From Lachnospiraceae bacterium (lineage in GTDB: Bacteria > Bacillota > Clostridia > Lachnospirales > Lachnospiraceae): 32,117 bases of DNA. The stretch covers positions 1-32,117 of the forward strand of contig JALERW010000175.1 in the NCBI GenBank assembly GCA_022763925.1. Direction: 5' to 3'. The translations under genes and the position numbers were made by a program. The stretch's first letter is position 1. Each line of letters begins with the position of its first letter. The notes beneath the pieces are model-generated. The model was given only the letters and a program-made list of their open reading frames with translations. It did no database searches and was not told where the DNA came from. Below are positions 17,544-24,779 of the stretch, piece by piece.

Positions 17544-18332
17544 CTAGCCTTCAAAATTCTGTCTCAGAAATTTTGTTCCGATGCTTTCCTGATTCACGAT
17601 CCCGTAAAGGTTTTCCGGAGTATCTCCATTGGTAATGACCATATCGATGCCATGCGCGCATACCTGCTTCGCCGCACGCACCTTCGTATGCATCCCTCCG
17701 GTTCCAAGTGCGCTGCCGGCTTCCCCCGCTGCCTCTTCCAGCTCCCTGGTCAGATGCTCCACCACATGGATCAGCTCTGCGTTCGGATCCTTTCTGGGAT
17801 CTGCCGTATACAGACCGTCAATATCACTCATCAGAATCAGCATATCGGCCTGAATACAGACTGACACAATTGCCGCCAGCGTATCATTGTCCCCCAGGGC
17901 ATTCACCTCATCAATCTCCGACGTTGCCACAGAGTCATTCTCATTAATAATCGGAATCACCCCAAGCTCCAGAAGCCGGTTGATCGTACTGCGGATATTT
18001 TCCCTGTGCACTTCATTATCCACATCATTTCCCGTCAGAAGGATCTGTGCAACCGTGTGGTTGTATTCTCCGAACATTTTGTCATATATGTACATCAGCT
18101 CACACTGCCCCACCGCAGCGGCAGCCTGCTTTGTAGCCATATCTGTCGGCTTTTTGTCCAGATTCAGCTTTCCCACGCCCATCCCGATTGCTCCGGAAGA
18201 CACAAGAATGACCTGATGTCCGGAATTTTCAATGTCTGCCAGTGTCTTGCACAGCCTCTCCACACGGCGGATGTTCAGAAGCCCTGTGCTGTGCGTCAGG
18301 GTCGAGGTTCCTACCTTTACTACTAAACGCAT
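17544..18332 (-). CDS. proB: Glutamate 5-kinase, short form without PUA domain
   Basis: 262 residues of the amino-acid kinase fold. Conserved pieces are VVKVGTSTLTHSTG (ATP site), VILVSSGAIGMG, PIINENDSV (glutamate site) and GTGGMHTKVRAA. It phosphorylates glutamate to gamma-glutamyl phosphate, the first step to proline. The C-terminal PUA domain of the about 367-residue E. coli type is absent, as in several Firmicutes. proA is not next to it: the downstream gene is the EFR1 protein and upstream is tRNA-Leu. GGAGGAG is six bases before the ATG. Confidence 0.95.
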   Translation of the reverse strand: MRLVVKVGTSTLTHSTGLLNIRRVERLCKTLADIENSGHQVILVSSGAIGMGVGKLNLDKKPTDMATKQAAAAVGQCELMYIYDKMFGEYNHTVAQILLTGNDVDNEVHRENIRSTINRLLELGVIPIINENDSVATSEIDEVNALGDNDTLAAIVSVCIQADMLILMSDIDGLYTADPRKDPNAELIHVVEHLTRELEEAAGEAGSALGTGGMHTKVRAAKQVCAHGIDMVITNGDTPENLYGIVNQESIGTKFLRQNFEG

Positions 18333-18359
18333 GTTTTACTCCTCCTGCTTTTCTATAGT

Positions 18360-18394
18360 AAAAAAGCAGGAATCTTTTTCCAAAAATTCCTGCT
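18360..18394 (-). terminator. Terminator of tRNA-Leu(AAG)
   Basis: AGCAGGAAT (minus strand 18394-18386) pairs with ATTCCTGCT (18373-18365), followed by TTTTTT. It lies between the tRNA and proB, about 28 bases from the proB start, so proB needs read-through or a promoter overlapping this hairpin. Confidence 0.85.
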
Positions 18395-18404
18395 CCCAAC
18401 AAAG

Positions 18405-18489
18405 TGCAGTCGGCGGGACTTGAACCCGCACGAGCGCAATGCTCACTAGATCCTTAGTCTAGCGCGTATGCCAATTCCGCCACGACTGC
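18405..18489 (-). tRNA. tRNA-Leu (anticodon AAG)
   Basis: 85-base class II tRNA with a long variable arm. The acceptor stem is GCAGTCG/CGACTGC with discriminator A and no encoded CCA. The anticodon stem CTAGA/TCTAG encloses the loop CTAAGGA, giving AAG at 34-36. The T arm GCGGGTTCAAGTCCCGC is standard. Confidence 0.93.
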
Positions 18490-18537
18490 GTGCTACCTTA
18501 GTAGCTTTCGTATCAGGTTTTCCCTGACGCGAGTATT

Positions 18538-18566
18538 ATAATATCATTTATGCCGACGAATGTCAA
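18538..18566 (-). promoter_or_regulatory. Promoter of tRNA-Leu(AAG)
   Basis: TTGACA (18561-18566), 17 bases, TATTAT (18538-18543) on the minus strand. Start near 18531 leaves a leader of about 42 bases that forms two hairpins. Confidence 0.8.
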
Positions 18567-18574
18567 CAGGTTTA

Positions 18575-19947
18575 TCACAAATTTTTCATTTTTTTTGCAG
18601 CCGTCGCTTTCATGGGCTTTATTGACGCAATACATACCAGAATGGTAAGAATATCCGCGGCCGGCTGTGAGAAATAAATTCCTCTGACACCCAGAAGCTT
18701 CGGAAGGACCAGAATAAAGGGAAGATAGAAAAGGCCCTGACGGATCACGGAAAGAAACAGCCCGTACCGGGATGCCCCGATCGTCTGATACGTAATTGTC
18801 ATCATATAACACAGACCGAATGCAGGATACAATGCCACCTGAGAAATCAGAAGCCATTTTCCGAAATCAACAATCACCGGATTCTGATTAAACAGAAGGA
18901 TCAGCGGTCTGGACAACAGAATATAGATGCCTGCCACCAAAACGGTGAGCAACAGGGAGCCTTTCAGCGCAAAACGCACAGACTCACGGAAACGATCCTC
19001 ATCCTTCGCACCGAAGGAATAGGAGGCCACCGGCTGATATCCCTGCATGAATCCCATAACAATATAACAGGCGATCAGCACCAGACGCTGAACAACACCG
19101 TATGCGGCGATAATTTCATCGGACTGCGGAAGGGAAGCCGCAGCAATGTTTGTAAAGAATGAGGCCACGGAAAGACAGATCTGAATCACAGCCGTAGGAA
19201 TTCCTATCAATGCCACCGTTTTAATCAGCCCCCAGGTAAGATGAAAAGCCTTTGCCCGGATTTTAATAATGGAACGGCCGCTGGCATAGAACCAGACCAG
19301 AATAAAAAAGGTGACAAACTGAGAAATGGTAGTCGCTAAAGAAGCGCCTTCCACTCCCATATTGAAGCCCCAGTCAAACATGAACACCGGATCCAGTATC
19401 ACATTGAGAAATGCTCCGATAATAACAGCAACGGATGATATCTTCACCGAGGACTCTGCCCTTGCGGCACAGTTCATACTCTGAGCCGGCAAATTAGCCA
19501 GAGCTGCCACAAACATCCAGAATGCATAGTCCTTTGCCAACGGTAAGGAAGCTTCCGATGCGCCGAATGCCCGCATAAGCGGATCCATAAAAATAATTCC
19601 TCCAGCGCACAGTACGATTCCGATCAATACCGAAAGCCCGATGATCGTAGTTACCGTTCTGCTGGCTCTTTCCTCATCCTTTGCCCCAGCTGACGCCCTG
19701 CCAGGACGGCTGCTCCTGCGGCAAAAATATTCTCAACAGATACCATGATCAGAAGCAAAGGAACCGTAATTCCCACTGCGGTAAGTGCGATATCCGAATT
19801 CAGCATTCCGATATAAGCCGTATCCACCAGGTTATAGATTGCCTTTGCCAGAAGGGCAAGCGTAGCCGGAACTGCCAGCTTGACAATGGCCCTGGATGGG
19901 CGCATTTCTCCCAAAACAGATTGTGTCTGTGGTTCATTCTGAGACAT
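18575..19947 (-). pseudogene. MATE-family multidrug/Na+ exporter, frameshifted
   Basis: Two reading frames together encode one MATE transporter of about 457 residues, a normal length. The N-terminal part (19947 down to 19651) starts MSQNEPQTQ and includes AVPATLALLAKAIYNLVDTAYIG, then stops after RQLGQRMRKEPAER. In the next frame the expected continuation AKDEERASRTVTTIIGLSVL is intact and leads into about nine more helices. Loss of one base in the G-run at 19684-19687 (plus-strand CCCC) explains the break. ATG at 19947 has AAAGGAAGG ten bases upstream and overlaps the tetR stop region, so this was co-expressed with the regulator. As sequenced, no full transporter can be made. Confidence 0.85.
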
Positions 19948-20566
19948 AGAGATCTGCCTTCCTTTCAATTACACCATAAAGTAAAATATTCAATACTTTT
20001 TTGCAGTGTTTTTCTCTTTCCTCAAATTCCATAAGCTCCGCGCCGGTCATCTGACCGCGGGCATTCATAAAATCCTGAAATTCCTTAAAGGTCTCGATCA
20101 CATCTTCCTTCGTAATCGAAGCCCTAAGAGAAACCGGTTCCAGCAGCTGACTTAAAATATCCACATTCATACAGTCAAATCTGTGCTTTCTCGTCTGTAT
20201 CTCTTCTTTGAGATGAACAGGAGGAGTGATGATCGCTTCACAGAATATCCGCTGATATACGGGATACTCCTGAAAGAATCCCATACGGACGGTAAAATAT
20301 TCTTCCAGGCCCTGTTCAAGGCTCTTGTATACCTGCTTCATCTTCCTCTCGATATGATCGGTGAGAAGGCAGAAGCATTCATCCACACAGGCCAGAAACA
20401 AATCATCCTTCGTTTCAAAATAGTGATAAATAATTCCCTTCGATATTCCCTGTGCAGAACATATATTATTGAGTGAGCCTGCTCCGTATCCGTTCCTGGA
20501 AAACTCAGACAGAGCACCGTCCATGATCCGCCGCCTCGTCTGATAGATCTTTTCTTCCCGTTTCAT
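19934..20566 (-). CDS. TetR/AcrR-family repressor
   Basis: 210 residues from the ATG at 20566, which has AGAGGA six bases upstream; the longer in-frame start at 20605 lies in the operator region. The N-terminal helix-turn-helix is seen in RRRIMDGALSEFSRNGYGAGSL followed by ICSAQGISKGIIYHYFETKDDLF. The C-terminal ligand domain is not conserved enough to name an inducer. It overlaps the start of the MATE gene by 14 bases, so it most likely represses its own operon. Two palindromic operators sit just upstream. Confidence 0.93.
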   Translation of the reverse strand: MKREEKIYQTRRRIMDGALSEFSRNGYGAGSLNNICSAQGISKGIIYHYFETKDDLFLACVDECFCLLTDHIERKMKQVYKSLEQGLEEYFTVRMGFFQEYPVYQRIFCEAIITPPVHLKEEIQTRKHRFDCMNVDILSQLLEPVSLRASITKEDVIETFKEFQDFMNARGQMTGAELMEFEEREKHCKKVLNILLYGVIERKADLYVSE

Positions 20567-20590
20567 GCTGTATTCCTCTTTTAAATAATT

Positions 20591-20641
20591 GACCATTTGG
20601 TCCATTTTTATAAAAGGATATCACAAATCGACCGATTGGTC
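20591..20641 (-). promoter_or_regulatory. tetR-MATE promoter with two operator palindromes
   Basis: GACCATTTGGTC (20591-20602) and GACCGATTGGTC (20630-20641) are related interrupted palindromes with centres 39 bases apart. On the minus strand the second overlaps a TTGACC -35 box, with TATCCT 17 bases on. The first lies in the early leader. The layout fits autorepression. Confidence 0.7.
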
Positions 20642-20654
20642 AATATTTAAAAAT

Positions 20655-20697
20655 GCAAAAAAATAACCCGGCCTTTCTTTCAAAAACCCGGATTATT
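20655..20697 (-). terminator. Terminator of the first tRNA-Leu(CAG)
   Basis: Minus-strand AATAATCCGG pairs with CCGGGTTATT (one G-U), followed by a run of seven T. Confidence 0.8.
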
Positions 20698-20706
20698 CCG
20701 CTGTAA

Positions 20707-20790
20707 TGCAGTTGGCGGGACTTGAACCCGCACCCACCTACATGGACATGAACCTGAATCATGCGCGTATGCCAATTCCGCCACAACTGC
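20707..20790 (-). tRNA. tRNA-Leu (anticodon CAG), copy 1
   Basis: 84-base class II tRNA. Acceptor stem GCAGTTG/CAACTGC, discriminator A, no CCA encoded. The loop TTCAGGT between CATGA and TCATG gives anticodon CAG. Identical over its length to the copy at 20963-21046. Confidence 0.94.
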
Positions 20791-20833
20791 GCGCTGCTTC
20801 ACAGCCTTGCATCAGTTCCCTGACGCGAATATT

Positions 20834-20862
20834 ATAATATCATCTGCATTCTAAAATGTCAA
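20834..20862 (-). promoter_or_regulatory. Promoter of tRNA-Leu(CAG) copy 1
   Basis: TTGACA (20857-20862), 17 bases, TATTAT (20834-20839). The -10 and early leader are nearly identical to those of tRNA-Leu(AAG), with one mismatch in 28 bases. Confidence 0.8.
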
Positions 20863-20915
20863 CTGCTTTTTTTCTTTTTTACAAAATCCTTTTCCCAAAC
20901 CGCTGTCCGGGAATA

Positions 20916-20952
20916 CAAAAATCGCCGGGACTCTCTATCAGAATCTCGGCGA
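20916..20952 (-). terminator. Terminator of the second tRNA-Leu(CAG)
   Basis: TCGCCG and CGGCGA pair on the minus strand, with one mismatch further up the stem, followed by TTTTTG. Confidence 0.75.
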
Positions 20953-20962
20953 CCTTTTCAAG

Positions 20963-21046
20963 TGCAGTTGGCGGGACTTGAACCCGCACCCACCTACATG
21001 GACATGAACCTGAATCATGCGCGTATGCCAATTCCGCCACAACTGC
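20963..21046 (-). tRNA. tRNA-Leu (anticodon CAG), copy 2
   Basis: 84-base class II tRNA identical to copy 1, with CAG in the anticodon loop. Its flanks are unrelated to those of copy 1: it has a different promoter and only about 6 bases of leader. Confidence 0.94.
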
Positions 21047-21058
21047 TCAACAACAAAT

Positions 21059-21087
21059 ACTATACCGGAATCCCCATTAAATGTCAA
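21059..21087 (-). promoter_or_regulatory. Promoter of tRNA-Leu(CAG) copy 2
   Basis: TTGACA (21082-21087), 17 bases, TATAGT (21059-21064) on the minus strand. Confidence 0.75.
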
Positions 21088-21143
21088 GACTTTTTTACAA
21101 ATTCACAAATATTTCCGCTTTTTATTTCATGAGGACGCATTCC

Positions 21144-21181
21144 GCCTGAACCGGCAGTGTTTTCATACTGCCGGTTCAGGC
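21144..21181. repeat. 15-bp perfect inverted repeat after the cytidylate-kinase-like gene
   Basis: GCCTGAACCGGCAGT and its exact complement enclose the 8-base loop GTTTTCAT. It begins 7 bases after the stop codon of the kinase-like gene. No T-run follows on either strand, so it is not a standard intrinsic terminator. Confidence 0.85.
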
Positions 21182-21188
21182 CATCCTT

Positions 21189-21794
21189 CTATTCGTCCGA
21201 TCCGTATTTCATCCGAATCAATTCGGCAAGATACTCCACCGTTTTGTCCACTCCCAGGAAGCTGCTGTCTATCATCAAATCCTTTCCATCCTTGGAATCC
21301 CACTCTCCGTCCGAGAAATAGGAATAATAATTCCGACGAATCTTATCCATCCGGCGGATCAGCTTTCTGGCCTCCGGTTCTGTCAGGCTGTGACGCTCCA
21401 TGATCGTTTCCACCCGCTTATCCAGCGGTGCATAAACAAAAATCTTTGTACAGTTCTCATAGCCGGCCAGAACCTTGTCTGCCTGCCGTCCAACGATCAC
21501 ACAGGATTCCTTGTCCGCAATTTCCCGGATGATTTCTGACTGTACCCGATACAGCCTGTCATTGGTCGTACCCGATTCCATTCCTATGGAGGCATACGGA
21601 TCCACAAAACGGTTCAGAAGCTTTTCATCTGCGCTCTCCAGGAGTTCCATCTTGATGCCGCTCTTTTTTGCAGCCATCAGAATCAGATTCTTATCATAAA
21701 ACCCGATTCCAAGCCGGGCTGCCAGCTTTTCACCCACTTCTCTTCCACGGCTTCCGAAGCTTCTCCCTATCGTAATTACATATGTTCCTGCCAT
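21189..21794 (-). CDS. Cytidylate kinase-like family protein
   Basis: 201 residues of the AAA_26/cytidylate_kin2 type. The N-terminal P-loop variant ITIGRSFGSRGREVGEKLA is followed by LGIGFYDKNLI, as in cytidylate kinases. The later SCVIVGRQADKVL and IFVYAPLDKRVETIMERH segments are also typical. The housekeeping Cmk is usually about 220 residues with a canonical GPxGxGK loop, which differs here, so the substrate is uncertain. ATG at 21794 is chosen over 21824 because MAGTYVITIGRSFGS matches family N-termini; the GGAAAGGCGGGG upstream is an imperfect binding site. Confidence 0.85.
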   Translation of the reverse strand: MAGTYVITIGRSFGSRGREVGEKLAARLGIGFYDKNLILMAAKKSGIKMELLESADEKLLNRFVDPYASIGMESGTTNDRLYRVQSEIIREIADKESCVIVGRQADKVLAGYENCTKIFVYAPLDKRVETIMERHSLTEPEARKLIRRMDKIRRNYYSYFSDGEWDSKDGKDLMIDSSFLGVDKTVEYLAELIRMKYGSDE

Positions 21795-21904
21795 AATACC
21801 CCGCCTTTCCCTGATCGTTTGCATCTCTTTTCTATGCTTTCATCATATCAGATTCTTCCGACTTTTTAAAGATATTATCGCAAATTATCTGTCAAATCAG
21901 GCTA

Positions 21905-22924
21905 TTACTCCGGTTTTACCATCACCATCTTGATCACATCCGAAGAATCATCCCTCTGCTTTTTCATCATCTTCTCAAGCTCCTCCAGCGGAAACGTCTG
22001 TGTAATGAAATCATTCGTATCGATCTTTTTGCTCCGGATCAGATCCAGCGCCCGCGGAAACCAGAGCGCAGGAGCCGCAAAAGAAGACCGAAGCTGCAGC
22101 TTCTTCAAGTGAAAATAATTTGCATCAAAGGTCACGGTTCCTCCCGGTCCGAAATCAATGCCCAGGAAAGCGACCACTCCTCCGAAATTGGCTATCTCAA
22201 ATGCCTGCACAAGTGTGGAAGGGGATGCGGTATCCAGCACCTTATCCACGCCGCCTCTGGGGAAGGGATAGGAAGACAGATCCGTTTCACTGGTCAGAAT
22301 CACCTGAGCTCCCAGCTTCTTTGCAAGCGCAATCCTTGCTTTGGACCGTCCGCTTCTCTGAATCGCATATATATTCCTGGCTCCGGCCATTTTTGCCAGT
22401 GCAATAGCCATCAGGCCGATGGGACCCAGGCCGATAACGGCAACATCCTCATTCAGGCGCACATCTGCCGTATAAAACAGATCCAGAGCAACGCCCAGAG
22501 GCTCAGCAATACAGGCATCACGAAAATCCAGTCCCTCATAGCGGACGGCTGCCTCCTGGGGGATAATCATATAATCTCCGAAGCCCTTGTAATCCAGATC
22601 ATCCGAAAGACTGAAGCGGCTGGTACAGCGCTCCACCTCTCCGTTCCTGCAGTTCTCACAGGTATGGCAGAAGCTGCTGCTTTCCACAACGATATGATCT
22701 CCCGGCTTACAGGTTGTAACAAATTCTCCTACCTCTGCCACCACACCGGCCACCTCATGGCCAAAGGTCTGCCATTCCTCTGCCTCATGGTCTGCAATAT
22801 GCATATCTGTTCCGCACACCGCACAGGCCCGGATATCCACCAGAACCTCATGTTCTTTCAGCTTCGGAAGCTCGACCTCCCTTACCTCAAATTCAAAGGG
22901 CGCCTTAACATACACTGCTCTCAT
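21905..22924 (-). CDS. Zinc-dependent alcohol/polyol dehydrogenase (MDR family)
   Basis: 339 residues of the medium-chain dehydrogenase/reductase family. Catalytic zinc ligands C37 and H56-E57 (AVCGTD and FGHEVAG) and the structural zinc cluster C86, C89, C92, C100 are all present. The NAD(P) site is VIGLGPIGLMAIALAKMAG near residue 165. Overall it resembles threonine or sorbitol dehydrogenase-like proteins, but the substrate cannot be named. GGAGAGG lies eight bases before the ATG and a TTTACA/CATAAT promoter lies 60-80 bases upstream. It seems monocistronic. Confidence 0.9.
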   Translation of the reverse strand: MRAVYVKAPFEFEVREVELPKLKEHEVLVDIRACAVCGTDMHIADHEAEEWQTFGHEVAGVVAEVGEFVTTCKPGDHIVVESSSFCHTCENCRNGEVERCTSRFSLSDDLDYKGFGDYMIIPQEAAVRYEGLDFRDACIAEPLGVALDLFYTADVRLNEDVAVIGLGPIGLMAIALAKMAGARNIYAIQRSGRSKARIALAKKLGAQVILTSETDLSSYPFPRGGVDKVLDTASPSTLVQAFEIANFGGVVAFLGIDFGPGGTVTFDANYFHLKKLQLRSSFAAPALWFPRALDLIRSKKIDTNDFITQTFPLEELEKMMKKQRDDSSDVIKMVMVKPE

Positions 22925-22978
22925 ACGTTTTACCTCTCCTTCTTTCTGTACCCACTGTTACATTTCCTTTCCTATGCT

Positions 22979-23007
22979 ATTATGCCATTTCCTGCCGGCA
23001 CTGTAAA
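22979..23007 (-). promoter_or_regulatory. Promoter of the zinc alcohol dehydrogenase gene
   Basis: TTTACA (23002-23007), 17 bases, CATAAT (22979-22984) on the minus strand, about 55 bases before the start codon. Confidence 0.55.
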
Positions 23008-23029
23008 CAGAATTTTCCCGTCGGAAAAT

Positions 23030-23058
23030 AAAAAAAGCGCAGACAGATCTGTCTGCGG
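23030..23058 (-). terminator. Terminator of tRNA-Asn
   Basis: Perfect palindrome CGCAGACAGATCTGTCTGCG (23038-23057) followed on the minus strand by CTTTTTTT. Confidence 0.85.
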
Positions 23059-23071
23059 AGCATAAAAATAA

Positions 23072-23143
23072 CTCCCCGAGTTGGGCTCGAACCAACAACC
23101 CTTCGGTTAACAGCCGAATGCTCTACCATTGAGCTATCGAGGA
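23072..23143 (-). tRNA. tRNA-Asn (anticodon GTT)
   Basis: Acceptor stem TCCTCGA/TCGGGGA (one G-U pair), discriminator G and no encoded CCA. The anticodon stem TTCGG/CCGAA encloses CTGTTAA, giving GTT. The T arm GTTGGTTCGAGCCCAAC is standard. Confidence 0.95.
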
Positions 23144-23157
23144 ATTTTGTACTTTTT

Positions 23158-23185
23158 ATTATAGTACAGTTATAAATTGTGTCAA
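23158..23185 (-). promoter_or_regulatory. Promoter of tRNA-Asn, overlapping the stop of the EutH-like gene
   Basis: TTGACA (23180-23185), 16 bases, TATAAT (23158-23163). The TGA stop of the upstream gene lies inside the -35 hexamer. Confidence 0.8.
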
Positions 23186-24288
23186 GAGGTTTTTGATATT
23201 TTTTCTGTTTTTTCTGATTTCTCCGTTTTTCTTTCCAGAACAAGCATCAGAGCGGCCCCCAGCACCGCTGCCGTCAGCTTACCGGCAATCATGGGCACCA
23301 GATAATCCGGTTCCTGGGCGGCCGCATAGGAAAGATGTCCTCCGAACACACAGGTTCCTCCGACAAAAAATGCGGTGCACACCCGTTTGCCCCTGGAATT
23401 CATATCTTTCATCAGCGCAAAGGCAGGCACCAGGCTGATGAAGGAGAACAGCATGCCGCTGATAGACGCCGCGTTCAGACCAATCCTTTTTCCGGCATTC
23501 TCCAGCGGATCCCGGCACCATCGCATCACAAGCTCCATTACAGTAAAGCTTCCGGCCATCACAATACACATTCCGCTGCAGACAGCCATTGCCGAAAGGA
23601 CATCCTCCATGGAGGAAATCAGCCGGATTCCGGATATGTAAGAACATCCCGCCAGAATCAGACCGATCAGAGCCAGTACCTGTATTCCCCGCCCCAGCCT
23701 TACAAATCCTGCCGTCATCTTATCCGGCAAAAAATACAGTCCGAAAATCAGGAGCAGAGCCAGAACCAGGACCGGAAGCTCGTTGAGGATAAGGACAGAA
23801 CAGGAAAGTCCGATAAGTCTCCCGGAAACAAAGCAGCCGACAGGAACCGGAATCAGACCGGTCATCAGTCCACGGGCAAAGGAGTCCCGGTCTTCCTTTT
23901 CAATCATGGACAGGCCCACCGGGATCGTAAAGGTTACGGTTGCTCCCAGCATGGAGCTTACAATAATTCCGGAAAAGATTCCAAGGACAGGATCATCGGC
24001 AAGCTCCATGGCAAGAGAATAGCCGCCCATATTGATGCCAAGTATTCCTGCCGCCGCAGAAGGGTCCATGCCTCCGGTTCCGACTCGCTCCAGCACATAT
24101 CGAATGCCGCCCGAAAAGACCGGAACCAGGCAGAGAAGTCCTGCCATCGTGAGCGTCGCTGTCCCCAGGAACTGTATCCCCTCTTCAAATTTCACGCCGA
24201 GCCCCCAACGGTTTCCCCGGATTTTATCAATGCCTCCGACGGCAAATCCCAAAGCCATCACAAGCATGATCATTCTGTTTGCTCCCAT
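23182..24288 (-). CDS. eutH: EutH-type ethanolamine transporter family protein
   Basis: 368 residues with about ten membrane segments. The start MGANRMIMLVMALGFAVGGIDKI and the segment RWGLGVKFEEGIQFLG match EutH N-termini. DPSAAAGILGINMGGYSLAMEL and FVGGTCVFGGHLSY are further family blocks. EutH helps ethanolamine enter cells when it is scarce. No other eut gene is in view: neighbours are tRNA-Asn and the rplT operon. The ATG has only a distant GAAGGG upstream. The family match is firm; the substrate is inferred. Confidence 0.87.
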   Translation of the reverse strand: MGANRMIMLVMALGFAVGGIDKIRGNRWGLGVKFEEGIQFLGTATLTMAGLLCLVPVFSGGIRYVLERVGTGGMDPSAAAGILGINMGGYSLAMELADDPVLGIFSGIIVSSMLGATVTFTIPVGLSMIEKEDRDSFARGLMTGLIPVPVGCFVSGRLIGLSCSVLILNELPVLVLALLLIFGLYFLPDKMTAGFVRLGRGIQVLALIGLILAGCSYISGIRLISSMEDVLSAMAVCSGMCIVMAGSFTVMELVMRWCRDPLENAGKRIGLNAASISGMLFSFISLVPAFALMKDMNSRGKRVCTAFFVGGTCVFGGHLSYAAAQEPDYLVPMIAGKLTAAVLGAALMLVLERKTEKSEKTEKISKTS

Positions 24289-24332
24289 CCCGATCTTTGT
24301 TCCCTTCTGTTCTTCGTACTTTTCTGAGCTTT

Positions 24333-24367
24333 TGAAAAATCCCCGCAGGCCACAGCACCGCGGGGAT
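24333..24367 (-). terminator. Terminator of the infC-rpmI-rplT operon
   Basis: ATCCCCGC/GCGGGGAT stem with a 13-base loop, followed on the minus strand by TTTTTC, 28 bases after the rplT stop. Confidence 0.88.
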
Positions 24368-24394
24368 CGTATTTTTCATTGAAACCAATACTAT

Positions 24395-24751
24395 TTATGC
24401 AATCTTGCTCTTTGCGAGCTCAGCCAGAGTTGCGAAGCCCTCTGCATCGTTCACAGCCATGTCAGCCAGAACCTTGCGGTTCAGCTCCACACCGGCAAGT
24501 TTTAAGCCATACATGAATTTGCTGTAAGATAAGCCGTTGATTCTTGCTGCAGCATTGATACGGGCGATCCAGAGCTGTCTGAACTGACGCTTTCTTTCCT
24601 TTCTTCCTGCATAGGAAGAGGTAAGTGCTCTCATAACAGACTGTTTTGCTACTCTATACTGCTTGGATCTGGCTCCTCTGTATCCCTTTGCCAGCTTTAA
24701 TGTTCTATTATGTTTCTTCTTTGCGTTTAATCCGCCTTTAATTCTTGCCAT
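24395..24751 (-). CDS. rplT: Ribosomal protein L20
   Basis: 118 residues, the family length. [25 protein letters not shown] and [24 protein letters not shown] are the signature blocks. L20 binds 23S rRNA early in 50S assembly. In Firmicutes it also represses its own operon by acting on the infC leader, and an attenuator is present there. AAGGAGG is ten bases before the ATG. The gene follows rpmI by 28 bases. Confidence 0.98.
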   Translation of the reverse strand: MARIKGGLNAKKKHNRTLKLAKGYRGARSKQYRVAKQSVMRALTSSYAGRKERKRQFRQLWIARINAAARINGLSYSKFMYGLKLAGVELNRKVLADMAVNDAEGFATLAELAKSKIA

Positions 24752-24779
24752 TCTTCATTCTCCTCCTTAACGCTTTCTC

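Noticed and set aside
20707..21046. CRISPR-like or mobile repeat from the two identical segments
   Set aside because: The repeat is two copies of tRNA-Leu(CAG), each with its own promoter and terminator.
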